This document shows positions 1 through 8,840 of a DNA stretch of 64,000 bases, one piece after another; position 1 is the first letter of the stretch, and each line of letters begins with the position of its first letter. Made by a program: the position numbers and the translations under genes. Origin of the DNA: Yoonia sp035117555. GTDB lineage: Bacteria > Pseudomonadota > Alphaproteobacteria > Rhodobacterales > Rhodobacteraceae. Under the pieces are notes generated by a model. It had not been told where the DNA came from and did no database searches. It saw only the letters and a list, made by a program, of their open reading frames with translations. The stretch is from assembly GCF_035117555.1 (NCBI RefSeq), contig NZ_JAYKPK010000001.1:62001-126000 (forward strand), given 5' to 3'.

Positions 1-1067
1 TCCTATCTTCAGAAGAAAGAGAAGACCTGCAAGCTGAGTTAGCTAGGCTTTCTTCGGGTGAGGTGGTCGAAGACGACAAGTTAGAATTGCAAAAAGCCGA
101 TCTGTTTAAAAAGATAGAGCAAATAAACGCTGAGGTGGAGCGACTATCATCACGCATCAGATTGCGGGAAATTTATCTAGGCGTACTAACCGAAGGTCAC
201 GTGCGACTTGCAGAAGTCATATTGGACGAATCCGGCTACACCGGTTTCTGGCAGAACGACAAAACGCCAGAGGCGCCGGGGCGGCTCGAAAACCTCAAGG
301 AACTGGTCAAGGCCTTGGAAAATTTCGAAAATCTGCAAGGCTTCCTCGAACATGTCAGCCTGATCATGGATAACGAGACCGAGGAACAGGGCGAAAAGGT
401 CAGCATCATGACCCTGCACGCCGCCAAAGGGTTGGAATTTCCTTCCGTGTTCCTGCCGGGGTGGGAGGATGGTCTGTTCCCGTCGCAACGCTCGATGGAT
501 GAAAGTGGGCTGAAAGGCCTCGAGGAAGAACGCCGCCTTGCCTATGTCGGCATCACGCGCGCCGAAGAGCTTTGCACCATTTCTTTCGCGGCCAACCGTC
601 GTGTCTATGGCCAGTGGCAATCGCAGATGCCCTCGCGCTTTATCGACGAATTGCCTGCCGATCATGTTGAGGTGCTGACACCCCCCGGCCTATATGGCGG
701 CGCTTATGGGGCTGCGGGCATGGCGGCCAGTGCCTCGCCCGCGATCATGGGGGCGATGGGCTCTGACCTGCATCAAAAAGCGCATGATGCCGATGTCTAT
801 AATTCGCCCGGCTGGCGGCGGCTGCAGACCCGCAGCCAGCAGCGCGGCATGAGCGTGCCATCCGAGGCGCGGCATATGACGATTGACGCGACGGCTGTTT
901 CGGCCTTCAGCGTCGATGACCGGGTGTTTCATCAGAAATTCGGCTATGGCGCGGTGCTGGGGATTGAAGGCGACAAGCTGGAAATCGCCTTTGACAAGGC
1001 GGGCACAAAACATGTCGTTGCACGCTTCATCGTCAGCGCCGATGCGGCGGATGATGTGCCGTTCTGA
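1..1067 (+). CDS. uvrD: UvrD/PcrA-type DNA helicase II, C-terminal part (cut by the window edge)
   Basis: ATP-dependent 3'-5' superfamily 1 helicase used in nucleotide excision and mismatch repair. The frame is open from base 3 with no start codon, so the 5' end lies outside the window. From about base 205 the sequence matches the family closely: LDESGYT, then TLHAAKGLEFP (helicase motif V region, about 414-446), then EEERRLAYVGITRA (motif VI, about 525-566), and the C-terminal tail domain with KFGYGAVLGIEGDKLEIAF. The motor ATPase motifs (Walker A/B) are missing because of the cut. The first 65 or so codons are odd: they are about 43% G+C by my count over bases 1-180, use rare codons such as CTA and TTA, and encode a charged heptad-like segment (LQKADLFKKIEQINAEVERL) that I do not recognise from UvrD. 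It is either an in-frame insert in the 2A/2B region or an assembly chimera. Confidence 0.88.
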   Translation, partial: LSSEEREDLQAELARLSSGEVVEDDKLELQKADLFKKIEQINAEVERLSSRIRLREIYLGVLTEGHVRLAEVILDESGYTGFWQNDKTPEAPGRLENLKELVKALENFENLQGFLEHVSLIMDNETEEQGEKVSIMTLHAAKGLEFPSVFLPGWEDGLFPSQRSMDESGLKGLEEERRLAYVGITRAEELCTISFAANRRVYGQWQSQMPSRFIDELPADHVEVLTPPGLYGGAYGAAGMAASASPAIMGAMGSDLHQKAHDADVYNSPGWRRLQTRSQQRGMSVPSEARHMTIDATAVSAFSVDDRVFHQKFGYGAVLGIEGDKLEIAFDKAGTKHVVARFIVSADAADDVPF

Positions 1068-1135
1068 CCAAAGCGGCTTGAGCTTGCCCGCCTGACCCCG
1101 CCATACTGGCAGCGACCAGCAAAAAGGACGGCACA

Positions 1136-2812
1136 GTGGCAAGCGGCGGATCTGTCAGAACCGGTTTCAACAAAGCCGTCAGCCATGTGATCCAGTCCAG
1201 CCGCAGCGCATTGGCGGTGATCAAGGCCAAGGGGCCTACACAGATCCAGTTCTGGTTCATCGCTTTGGCCATTGGCGTCGCTGCGGGCGGGGCCTCGGTC
1301 CTGTTCCGGCTGGGGATTGAGCTTCTCCAGACGACGGTTTATGGCACCGATGATATCCTGACCTTACACACATTCGCCGCCGGTCTGATCTGGTATCAGG
1401 TGCTGCTGATCCCAATCTGCGGCGGGCTGGTGGTGGGGCTGATCCTGCACAATTTCACCGATGACGGCCGGGTGCGGTCGGTTGCGGAAGTGATCGAAGG
1501 TGCCGCCCTTGCGCAAGGCCGGGTCGAGGTGCGGCGCGGTTTCGCCTCAACCGCTGCCTCGCTGATCACGCTGTCTACCGGCGGGTCCAGCGGGCGCGAA
1601 GGCCCGGTTGTCCATCTGGCCGCCGTGCTGGCGACGATAGTCAGCCGCCTGATCAAGGCCAATGGCATCACCGGGCGCGATCTTTTGGGCTGCGCTGTGG
1701 CGGCGGCGGTTTCAGCCAGTTTCAACGCGCCGATCGCTGGGGCGCTTTTCGCGCTGGAGGTGGTGCTGCGCCATTTCGCTGTTCACGCCTTTGCGCCCAT
1801 CGTCATCGCCTCTGCCGTGGGGACGGTGCTGAACCGGCTGGTGTTCGGCGATGTCACGGAATTCGTGCTGCCGGTGCAGAATGCGCTGGCGTTTTATGTC
1901 GAATTGCCGGCGTTTTTGATGCTCGGGCTGATCTGCGGTCTGGTCGCGGTGGTCTTGATGAAGTCGATCTTCTGGGCCGATGATTTCGCGAATTTTGTGC
2001 AGCGCAAAATCCACTTGCCACGCTATCTGCGCCCGGCGATTGCGGGGGCGATGCTGGGCGGTTTGGCGATCTGGTTTCCGCATATCATCGGGGTGGGCTA
2101 TGAAACCACGACTGCCGCGCTGACCGGGTCACTGCTGCTGCATGAGGCGATCATTTTCGTCGTGCTCAAGGTCATTGCCGTCGCCATCACCATCGGCGGG
2201 CGGATGGGCGGCGGGGTATTCTCGCCCTCGCTGATGATCGGCGCGCTGACCGGGCTGGCCTTTGGCCTGATCGCGACGGCGGTCTTTCCCAATGTCTCGG
2301 GTGAAGGCTCGCTTTATGCGCTGGCGGGCATGGGTGCGGTTGCCGCCGCCGTGCTGGGCGCGCCGATTTCCACCACGCTGATCGTGTTTGAACTGACCGG
2401 CGACTGGCAGACCGGGCTGGCGGTCATGGTCGCAGTATCCCTGTCCAGCGCCTTGTCATCGCGGCTGGTGCATCGGTCATTCTTTCTGACGCAACTCGAA
2501 CGGCGCAATGTGCATCTGGCGGCAGGGCCGCAGGCCTATCTGCTGGCGACGATCCCGGTGACTGACAATCTGCGCGACGCCCCGGAAGAGGCCTGTTGGG
2601 ACCTTGTCCAACAGGGCCTCTACCTCGACCGGATCGCTACGCTCGAACAGGCCATGCCGGTCTTTGACCGCAGCGGAGAGGCGTTTTTGCCGGTGGTTTC
2701 TCTGGGTGGGGAAAGCGACGCGCCCGCATTGCTGGGCGCGCTGTATCATGTCGATGCGCTGCGCGCGATGAACCGCGCGCTGTCAGATACGGCGGCAGAG
2801 GAACATTCCTAG
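1136..2812 (+). CDS. ClC-family chloride channel/transporter
   Basis: Inner-membrane ClC-type anion protein of 558 residues with about ten hydrophobic segments. The conserved GREGP loop with the gating glutamate is present (Glu about residue 155), and the GxFxP chloride-binding loop appears as GGGVFSP. Two family features are changed. The first loop, usually GSGIP, reads GRVRSVAEV here. In the segment FNAPIAGALFALEVV the position that carries the proton glutamate in the E. coli exchanger is Val, which suggests a channel or a different coupling. A soluble C-terminal stretch of about 100 residues has a weak CBS-domain look. The start is GTG at 1136; no better ATG lies nearby. The stop overlaps the stop of the convergent DUF427 gene by a few bases. 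Confidence 0.88.
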   Translation: MASGGSVRTGFNKAVSHVIQSSRSALAVIKAKGPTQIQFWFIALAIGVAAGGASVLFRLGIELLQTTVYGTDDILTLHTFAAGLIWYQVLLIPICGGLVVGLILHNFTDDGRVRSVAEVIEGAALAQGRVEVRRGFASTAASLITLSTGGSSGREGPVVHLAAVLATIVSRLIKANGITGRDLLGCAVAAAVSASFNAPIAGALFALEVVLRHFAVHAFAPIVIASAVGTVLNRLVFGDVTEFVLPVQNALAFYVELPAFLMLGLICGLVAVVLMKSIFWADDFANFVQRKIHLPRYLRPAIAGAMLGGLAIWFPHIIGVGYETTTAALTGSLLLHEAIIFVVLKVIAVAITIGGRMGGGVFSPSLMIGALTGLAFGLIATAVFPNVSGEGSLYALAGMGAVAAAVLGAPISTTLIVFELTGDWQTGLAVMVAVSLSSALSSRLVHRSFFLTQLERRNVHLAAGPQAYLLATIPVTDNLRDAPEEACWDLVQQGLYLDRIATLEQAMPVFDRSGEAFLPVVSLGGESDAPALLGALYHVDALRAMNRALSDTAAEEHS

Positions 2813-3150
2813 ACTTCCTCGACCGCCACTTTGTTGGTGTAAAAGGCCAAATAGCCTTTGATCTGCGCCACGGCGGCCTTGGGGTCCTCATAAGACCAGA
2901 CCGCATCCTTGATCAGCCCGCTTTTGGCGGCGATCCCGTAATAGGTCGCCTGACCTTTGAACGGGCAGGTGGAAATCGTCTCGGATGGTTCCAGAAATGC
3001 GGTGGCGATATCGGCGCGCGGGAAATAGATCACCGGGGGATAATCACCCTCGGTCAGTTCCAGCGCATCGCTGGTTTCACCCAGCACGGCACCACCGGCG
3101 CGCACGACCCATGTGCCGGTCGCAGGACGGATTGAAATGTGATCAGGCAT
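2809..3150 (-). CDS. DUF427 domain protein
   Basis: Small soluble protein of 113 residues that matches the DUF427 family along its whole length. Recognisable pieces are VVRAGGAVLGET, YFPRADIA, a CPFKGQATYY core with the conserved Cys-Pro-x-Lys-Gly, and AVWSYEDPK. The biochemical role of DUF427 is unknown. The ATG at 3150 is the only sensible start. The gene runs tail to tail with the ClC gene and lies downstream of aminopeptidase P on the opposite side of a 40-base gap, in the same direction as pepP, so it could be the last gene of a pepP transcript. Confidence 0.85.
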   Translation of the reverse strand: MPDHISIRPATGTWVVRAGGAVLGETSDALELTEGDYPPVIYFPRADIATAFLEPSETISTCPFKGQATYYGIAAKSGLIKDAVWSYEDPKAAVAQIKGYLAFYTNKVAVEEV

Positions 3151-3192
3151 GAGTGATCCTTTTGGTAATTGATAAATGAGATGACGGAATGG

Positions 3193-4977
3193 TCACAAAG
3201 GGGCGCAGGCAGCGATCAGCCAATCCTTGGCAGCCTGATCAAGGCGCGGGCCAACAAGGTCGAGTGTATCGGCATGATAGCGATCAATCCAGTCCCGTTC
3301 TGCGCGGCTGAGCAAATCACTATCGATCAGGCGGCGGTCAAATGGCACATAGGTCAGCGTGTCAAACGCCAGCATCGCGCGGTCATCCGCGCCTTGCAGG
3401 GCAGGGGCATCGACCGTGACAATCAGGTTCTCGATGCGGATGCCGAAATCGCCGGGCCGGTAATAGCCCGGTTCATTCGACAGGATCATACCTGCCTGCA
3501 AAGCCACCTCGGACCGGCGCGACAGGCTTTGCGGGCCTTCATGCACGCTGAGGTAGGACCCAACGCCATGCCCGGTGCCATGGTCATAATCCATCCCCGC
3601 CAGCCACAAAGGCGCGCGCGCCAAAGCATCCAGATGCTGCCCGCCGACCCCTTTGGGAAAGCGGATATGGCTGATCGCAATCATCCCCTGCAACACACGT
3701 GTATAGCAGGCGCGATGATCGGCGCGCGGGGTGCCGATCACCATGGTGCGGGTGATATCAGTGGTGCCGTCCTGATATTGCCCGCCGCTGTCGACCAACA
3801 GCAATTCATCGCGGCCCAAGGCGCGGTTGGTTTTCTCGCTGACCCGGTAATGGACGATGGCAGCATTGAGGCCTGATCCGCAGATCGTCTCGAAACTGAT
3901 ATCGCGCAGTTCATTTGTCTCGCGCCGGAATCCTTCCAGCGCGCGGACGACATCGATCTCGCTCAAACCACCGTTTGGCGCTGTGGCATCGAGCCAGGCC
4001 AGAAACCGCACCATGGCAACCGCGTCGCGCTGATGCGCGGCCTTGGCCCCGGCGATTTCCACGGCATTCTTGCAGGCTTTGGGCAGGATGCAGGGATCGC
4101 TGGCATGCACGACATTGGCGGCACCTTCCGCCAAAGTTGTCGCCACCAGTTCAGGGCAGGATTTGGGATCAATCTGCACTTTGCCCGTCAGCGCGCGCAA
4201 AGCAGGCAAAAATTCCGCCACATCGGCGGTTGTCACATCCGGCCCCAGATGATCCTGCACCGCTGCCGCCTTGCCCGCGCCCGCAAACAGGGTCACTGTG
4301 CCGGTTTTATGCAGGACCGCAAAAGCCTGCGGCACCGGATTACGCGCGATGTCGCTGCCACGGATATTCAACAGCCAGGCAATGGAATCAGGCAAGGTCA
4401 GCACGCAAGCCTCTGCTGCCAGATCCTTGGCCAGCCGCGCGCATTTCGCCGCATGATCCTCGCCCGCCAAAGCGACAGGATGGGCCGCAAATGGCGCATC
4501 CGGCGCGGCAGGCTGATCGTCCCAGATCCGGTCGACCAGATTATCTGTGGCACGCAGCTCAAACCCCGGCAGCGCCGCGCGCAGGCGCGTGACCTCATCA
4601 ACTGTATGCAACCAAGGGTCAAAGCCCAGCACGCCACCATCCGGGCGCGCCGCTTTCAGCCAATCGGCCAATTGCACTTCGGGCCAATGGACCGGCGTGT
4701 AACATGCGGCCACTTCGGCCAGAACCTGCACCCGGTAGCGGCCATCGATGAACACGCCCGCCTGATCGGCCAGCACCACAGCAAAGCCAGCCGAGCCGGA
4801 AAACCCCGTCAGCCAACGCAACCTTGCATCACGCGGGGCGACATATTCGCCCTGATGCGCATCCGCGCGCGGCACCAGATAACCATCCACGCCTTCCGCC
4901 GCCATGATGTCGCGCAAAGCCACCAGCCGCGGCGGCCCTTGATCCGGCAAAGATTGTGCCTCAAAACTCTGAAACAT
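3193..4977 (-). CDS. pepP: Xaa-Pro aminopeptidase (aminopeptidase P, M24B)
   Basis: Cytoplasmic metallopeptidase that removes the N-terminal residue from peptides with proline in second position. The long form (about 594 residues) has two creatinase-like N-terminal domains followed by the pita-bread M24 domain. Metal ligands are visible in order: Asp in LLVDSGG, Asp in GTTDITRT, His in HGTGHGVGSY, Glu in LSNEPGYY and Glu in RIENLIV. I start it at ATG 4977, which has AAGGGA about nine bases upstream; a TTG 18 bases earlier is open but less likely. It lies downstream of cobT on the same strand, separated by 71 bases that include a dispersed repeat. Confidence 0.93.
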   Translation of the reverse strand: MFQSFEAQSLPDQGPPRLVALRDIMAAEGVDGYLVPRADAHQGEYVAPRDARLRWLTGFSGSAGFAVVLADQAGVFIDGRYRVQVLAEVAACYTPVHWPEVQLADWLKAARPDGGVLGFDPWLHTVDEVTRLRAALPGFELRATDNLVDRIWDDQPAAPDAPFAAHPVALAGEDHAAKCARLAKDLAAEACVLTLPDSIAWLLNIRGSDIARNPVPQAFAVLHKTGTVTLFAGAGKAAAVQDHLGPDVTTADVAEFLPALRALTGKVQIDPKSCPELVATTLAEGAANVVHASDPCILPKACKNAVEIAGAKAAHQRDAVAMVRFLAWLDATAPNGGLSEIDVVRALEGFRRETNELRDISFETICGSGLNAAIVHYRVSEKTNRALGRDELLLVDSGGQYQDGTTDITRTMVIGTPRADHRACYTRVLQGMIAISHIRFPKGVGGQHLDALARAPLWLAGMDYDHGTGHGVGSYLSVHEGPQSLSRRSEVALQAGMILSNEPGYYRPGDFGIRIENLIVTVDAPALQGADDRAMLAFDTLTYVPFDRRLIDSDLLSRAERDWIDRYHADTLDLVGPRLDQAAKDWLIAACAPL

Positions 4978-4996
4978 CAAGGCTATTCCCTTCAAC

Positions 4997-5029
4997 TTCT
5001 TTTTTCCAAAAATACTCTCGCCGAAGGCA
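4997..5029 (-). repeat. Dispersed Rhodobacteraceae-type intergenic repeat, copy 1
   Basis: On the minus strand this reads GCCTTCGGCGAGAGTATTT followed by TTGGAAAAAAGAAG. It is a variant of the element GCCTCCGGCGGGGATATTT found at 20049 and 42964 and of the GAGTATTTGGGGAAATAAG copy at 34445. It sits in the short gap between the cobT stop and the pepP start. Its A-rich end could also serve as part of the pepP leader. The function of this repeat is not known to me. Confidence 0.5.
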
Positions 5030-5048
5030 TCCGGTTTGCAAAACCGGA

Positions 5049-6926
5049 TCAGCTGACCTTGCGCATGCCCAACACCCGCGCCCTTTTGCGCGGATCGGAA
5101 TCAAACAGGCTGGCCAATTGTTCGGTCATCGCCCCCGCCAATTGTTCGACATCGGTGATCGTCACCGCGCGTTGATAATAGCGCGTCACATCATGGCCGA
5201 TCCCGATGGCGCATAATTCCACCGCCTTACGCTTTTCGATCATCGCGATCACATCGCGCAGGTGTTTTTCGAGGTAATTCGCCGGGTTCACCGACAATGT
5301 GCTGTCATCCACCGGCGCACCATCGGAAATCACCATCAACACCTTGCGCTGCTCATAACGCGCCGTGATCCGCCGATGCGCCCATTCCAGCGCCTCGCCA
5401 TCGATGTTTTCCTTCAACAGTCCCTCTTTCATCATCAGCCCCAGATTGGGCCGCGTCCGCCGCCAAGGTGCATCGGCGGATTTATAGATGATATGGCGCA
5501 GGTCGTTCAAACGACCCGGCGTCGCAGGGCGCCCTTCGGCCAGCCATTTTTCGCGGCTTTGGCCGCCTTTCCACGCTTTCGTGGTGAACCCGAGGATTTC
5601 CACCTTCACATCACAGCGTTCCAGCGTGCGGGCCATCACATCGGCACAGATCGCCGCAATAGAAATCGGACGGCCCCGCATCGAGCCGGAATTATCCAAA
5701 AGCAGCGTGACCACTGTATCGCGGAACTCCGTATCCTTCTCGACCTTGAACGACAGCGGCGTCGTCGGCGATGCCACCACCCGCGCCAAGCGGCCCGCAT
5801 CCAGAATCCCTTCCTCACGGTCAAATTCCCATGACCGGTTCTGCTGCGCCTGCAAGCGGCGCTGCAATTTATTCGCCAGCCGTGACACAGCACCTTTCAA
5901 CGGCTCCAATTGCTGGTCCAGATAGGCGCGCAGCCTTTCCAACTCGACCGGTTCGGCCAGATCCTGCGCGCCGATTTCCTCGTCAAACGCAGTATAGGCG
6001 ACCTTGTAATCCGGGTCGGCATCCGACACGGGTGCTGGCTGGGGCGGGTCATTCGGGGCCTCGCCCTCGGGCATCTCGGTCTCTTCGCCCATGTCGGCAT
6101 CGGCCTGATCATCCATGCTGACCTGCGCCTGGCTCGCATCCTGCTGGCTTTCCTGGCTCTGCTCGGGCGAGGCTTCAGCCTCATCACTGTCGCCGTCCTC
6201 ATCGCCGCTGCTGTCCGGCTCTTCCTGATCGTCGCTGCCATCCTCGGCGGCATCATCCTGATCATCATCGAGCTGATCGGGGTCATCGCCCAGCTGATCG
6301 CCATAGCCCAGATCGCTGATCAACTGCCGCGCAAATTTCGCGAAAGCCTGCTGATCCTTCAGCGTCGCCGACAGGTTTTCCAAGGTCCCACCGCAATGAT
6401 CCTCGATGAACCCGCGCCACAATTCCATGACATTATCAGCACCCTTTGGCAGATCGCGCCCGGTCGCCAGATGCCGGATCAGATAGCCTGCGGCGACCGG
6501 CAAAGGCGCGTCAGAGGCTTGGGTGATCTGATCGTAGCCTTTACGCTTGGCCTCATTGCCGATCTTGGCGTCGATATTGCCTGCAGTGCCGGGCATATAT
6601 TGCGCGCCCACCGCCTCGATCCGCGCCGTTTCCATCGCGTCATACAAATCCCGCGCCATCTGCCCTTGCGGCATATAGCGCGCGGAAAGCGCCGCATCAT
6701 GGAACTTATGCCGCAGGGCAAAAGCATCCGCCGTCCCGCGCGCCAGTAACACCTCATCCCGCGTCAACCGGCGCGAGATTTGCGGCAGGCGCATCGTATC
6801 CGCCGTCTGGCCGGACGGATCGACCGAAAAGGTCACCGACAGATCGGGATCATCGGCCATGACTTTGGTCGCCTCGGCCAAGGCTTTTTTGAACGGATCG
6901 GCGGGATTGTCACTGGGTTTTTGCAT
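5049..6926 (-). CDS. cobT: Cobaltochelatase subunit CobT
   Basis: CobT is the VWA-containing subunit of the aerobic ATP-dependent cobaltochelatase CobNST, which inserts cobalt into hydrogenobyrinic acid a,c-diamide in B12 synthesis. The 625-residue protein has the family N-terminus (DPFKKALAEATKVMADDPDL), a very acidic low-complexity middle at about residues 205-290 (long Asp/Glu/Gln/Ser runs), and a C-terminal von Willebrand A domain with the MIDAS motif DNSGSM at about 411-416. cobS lies 850 bases upstream in the same direction but is separated by a gene on the other strand. cobN is not in this window. Confidence 0.95.
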   Translation of the reverse strand: MQKPSDNPADPFKKALAEATKVMADDPDLSVTFSVDPSGQTADTMRLPQISRRLTRDEVLLARGTADAFALRHKFHDAALSARYMPQGQMARDLYDAMETARIEAVGAQYMPGTAGNIDAKIGNEAKRKGYDQITQASDAPLPVAAGYLIRHLATGRDLPKGADNVMELWRGFIEDHCGGTLENLSATLKDQQAFAKFARQLISDLGYGDQLGDDPDQLDDDQDDAAEDGSDDQEEPDSSGDEDGDSDEAEASPEQSQESQQDASQAQVSMDDQADADMGEETEMPEGEAPNDPPQPAPVSDADPDYKVAYTAFDEEIGAQDLAEPVELERLRAYLDQQLEPLKGAVSRLANKLQRRLQAQQNRSWEFDREEGILDAGRLARVVASPTTPLSFKVEKDTEFRDTVVTLLLDNSGSMRGRPISIAAICADVMARTLERCDVKVEILGFTTKAWKGGQSREKWLAEGRPATPGRLNDLRHIIYKSADAPWRRTRPNLGLMMKEGLLKENIDGEALEWAHRRITARYEQRKVLMVISDGAPVDDSTLSVNPANYLEKHLRDVIAMIEKRKAVELCAIGIGHDVTRYYQRAVTITDVEQLAGAMTEQLASLFDSDPRKRARVLGMRKVS

Positions 6927-7075
6927 GGCAAAGATAAAGCACCGGACGGGGTCAGGGGCAAGGGGGCAAGGCTCTGCTTATTTTTGCACAGGCGCTGCGC
7001 TGATGTGCCTGTTTCAATGCGCGACCATTTCGCGCATCTTCCCACCATACGCATTTTCACATCTGGAGAGATGAC

Positions 7076-7660
7076 ATGACCAATAAACCAAAAATCGCCC
7101 TGATCATTGGCTCGACCCGCGAAACCCGCTTTGCCGACAAACCTGCCGCATGGATGCTGGCCCAAGCGCAAAAGCGCGACGATATGGAGGTCGAACTGGT
7201 CGATCTGCGCGATTTCGATCTGCCCTTGTTTGACGAAGCCGCGAGCAACCTCTGGATGCCCTCCACGGATGAGCGCGCCGTGAAATGGCAGCAGAAGATC
7301 GGTGAATTCGACGGCTTCATCTTTGTCGTGGCGGAATACAATCGCTCGATCACCGGCGCGCTGAAGAATGCGCTGGATCAGGCCTATAACGAATGGAACC
7401 GCAAGCCGATGTCGGCGATTGCCTATGGCTCTGTCGGTGGCACCCGCGCGCTGGAGCATCTGCGCACGATCGCCATCGAATTGCAGATGGTCCCCACACG
7501 CAATGCCGTCCACATCGGTGGTGGTGATTTCTTTGCCGTGCACCCGCTGGGGTCCAACAACGAGATCGACACGATTGCCGATCACCTGCTGCCATCGGTC
7601 GAAGCGACCTTAGACGATGTCGTCTGGTGGGCAAATGCGACCAAAGCGGCGCGTGGGTAA
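7076..7660 (+). CDS. NADPH-dependent FMN reductase family protein
   Basis: Flavodoxin-like oxidoreductase of 194 residues. The N-terminal IALIIGSTRETRFADK is the FMN-phosphate binding loop (GSTR), and VAEYNRSITGALKNALD matches the flavin/dimer region of the NADPH:FMN reductase and chromate/quinone reductase family; YGSVGGTRALEHLR is the third loop. The substrate cannot be read from sequence. ATG 7076 has GGAGAG seven bases upstream. It lies alone on the plus strand between cobT and cobS, and its 3' end faces cobS across a set of palindromes. Cobalt-corrin reduction is a tempting role because flavin reductases act in B12 synthesis, but that is inference from position only. Confidence 0.87.
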   Translation: MTNKPKIALIIGSTRETRFADKPAAWMLAQAQKRDDMEVELVDLRDFDLPLFDEAASNLWMPSTDERAVKWQQKIGEFDGFIFVVAEYNRSITGALKNALDQAYNEWNRKPMSAIAYGSVGGTRALEHLRTIAIELQMVPTRNAVHIGGGDFFAVHPLGSNNEIDTIADHLLPSVEATLDDVVWWANATKAARG

Positions 7661-7666
7661 AAAAAT

Positions 7667-7769
7667 GTCGGGGATAACCCCGACCTACATATCGGCCACC
7701 GTAGGGCGGGGTTTTCCCCGCCTTATTTCATATCGACTAGCACCCTAGGTCGGGGTTAACCCCGACCTA
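7667..7769. repeat. Three palindromic repeats between convergent genes
   Basis: Three stem-loops stand in a row: 7667-7684 (GTCGGGG-ATAA-CCCCGAC), 7705-7722 (GGCGGGG-TTTT-CCCCGCC) and 7746-7769 (TAGGTCGGGG-TTAA-CCCCGACCTA, a perfect 24-base palindrome). They fill the gap between the FMN reductase stop and the cobS stop. The same 18-base core recurs at 33328, 62557 and 62588. The symmetric stems could end transcription from both sides, although there is no clear U tract. Confidence 0.85.
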
Positions 7770-7772
7770 CTT

Positions 7773-8759
7773 TCACCCCAAAGACAAGCTCGCCGCACTT
7801 TCCGGCAATTCCTCGTCAAAACACCGCTGATAGAATTCCGCGACAGTCTGACGTTCCAGTTCATCGCATTTGTTCAGGAACGACAGCCGGAACGCATAGC
7901 CGACATCCTTGAAAATGCGCGCATTTTCGGCCCAGGCCAGCACCGTGCGGGGTGACATCAGCGTGCTCAGATCGCCATTGATAAACGCCGTGCGCGTCAG
8001 ATCGGCGACGGTGACCATTTGGCTGATTGTCCGGCGACCCTTTTCATTATTGTAATGCGGCGACTTGGCCAGCACGATCGCAGCCTCTGCATCGTGGCTC
8101 AGATAATTCAGCGTCGCGACCAGCGACCACCGGTCCATCTGCGCTTGGTTGATCTGCTGGGTGCCGTGATAGAGACCCGTGGTATCCCCCAGACCCACCG
8201 TATTCGCCGTGGCGAACAGGCGGAAATAAGGGTTCGGCGTGATGATTTCATTCTGATCCATCAGTGTCAGCTTGCCGTCGGTTTCCAGCACGCGCTGAAT
8301 CACGAACATCACATCGGCGCGGCCTGCGTCATATTCGTCGAACACAATCGCCACAGGGTTCCGCAAGGCCCAAGGCAGGATGCCTTCGTGGAATTCGGTG
8401 ACCTGCACACCGTCGCGCAGCTTGATCGCATCCTTGCCGATCAGATCGATCCGGCTGATATGGCTGTCAAGGTTCACCCGCACGCAGGGCCAGTTCAGCC
8501 GCGCCGCAACCTGTTCGATATGCGTCGATTTGCCGGTGCCGTGATAGCCCTGAATCATCACCCGGCGGTTATAACCAAACCCGGCCAAAATCGCCAAAGT
8601 CGTGTCGGGATCGAATTTATAGGTGCTGTCAATCTCGGGCACACGGTCGGTCCGCTCGGCAAAGCCTTTGATCTTCATGTCGCTGTCGATGCCAAAGACA
8701 TCCCGGACAGAGATATCCTCGGTAGGTTTCGCATGCATATCAGTGGTGCCGTCGGCCAT
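7773..8759 (-). CDS. cobS: Cobaltochelatase subunit CobS (AAA+ ATPase)
   Basis: CobS forms AAA+ rings with CobT and drives cobalt insertion by CobN. Walker A GYHGTGKS is at residues 71-78 and Walker B VFDEYD at 139-144; ATANTVGLGDTTGLYHGTQ is the family sensor region. I place the start at ATG 8759 (328 residues, the usual length for CobS) because the family N-terminus with ISVRDVFGIDSDMK follows it; the frame stays open 20 codons further upstream. A J-domain gene ends 80 bases upstream on the same strand, so the two are probably co-transcribed. Confidence 0.95.
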   Translation of the reverse strand: MADGTTDMHAKPTEDISVRDVFGIDSDMKIKGFAERTDRVPEIDSTYKFDPDTTLAILAGFGYNRRVMIQGYHGTGKSTHIEQVAARLNWPCVRVNLDSHISRIDLIGKDAIKLRDGVQVTEFHEGILPWALRNPVAIVFDEYDAGRADVMFVIQRVLETDGKLTLMDQNEIITPNPYFRLFATANTVGLGDTTGLYHGTQQINQAQMDRWSLVATLNYLSHDAEAAIVLAKSPHYNNEKGRRTISQMVTVADLTRTAFINGDLSTLMSPRTVLAWAENARIFKDVGYAFRLSFLNKCDELERQTVAEFYQRCFDEELPESAASLSLG

Positions 8760-8840
8760 GTGCCTTGCCTTTTCGTTTAGATCGTCAGTTTCAAGCTGTG
8801 AGGCAACATAACGCCCCACGCGCCAAGCGCCAGCCCCGGT

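Noticed and set aside
6100..6260. Repetitive-looking Asp/Glu/Ser run in cobT
   Set aside because: An acidic low-complexity middle is normal in CobT proteins; the DNA is not an exact repeat array.
7667..7769. CRISPR array
   Set aside because: Units are palindromes 20-40 bases apart with different cores and no regular spacers; no cas gene is near.
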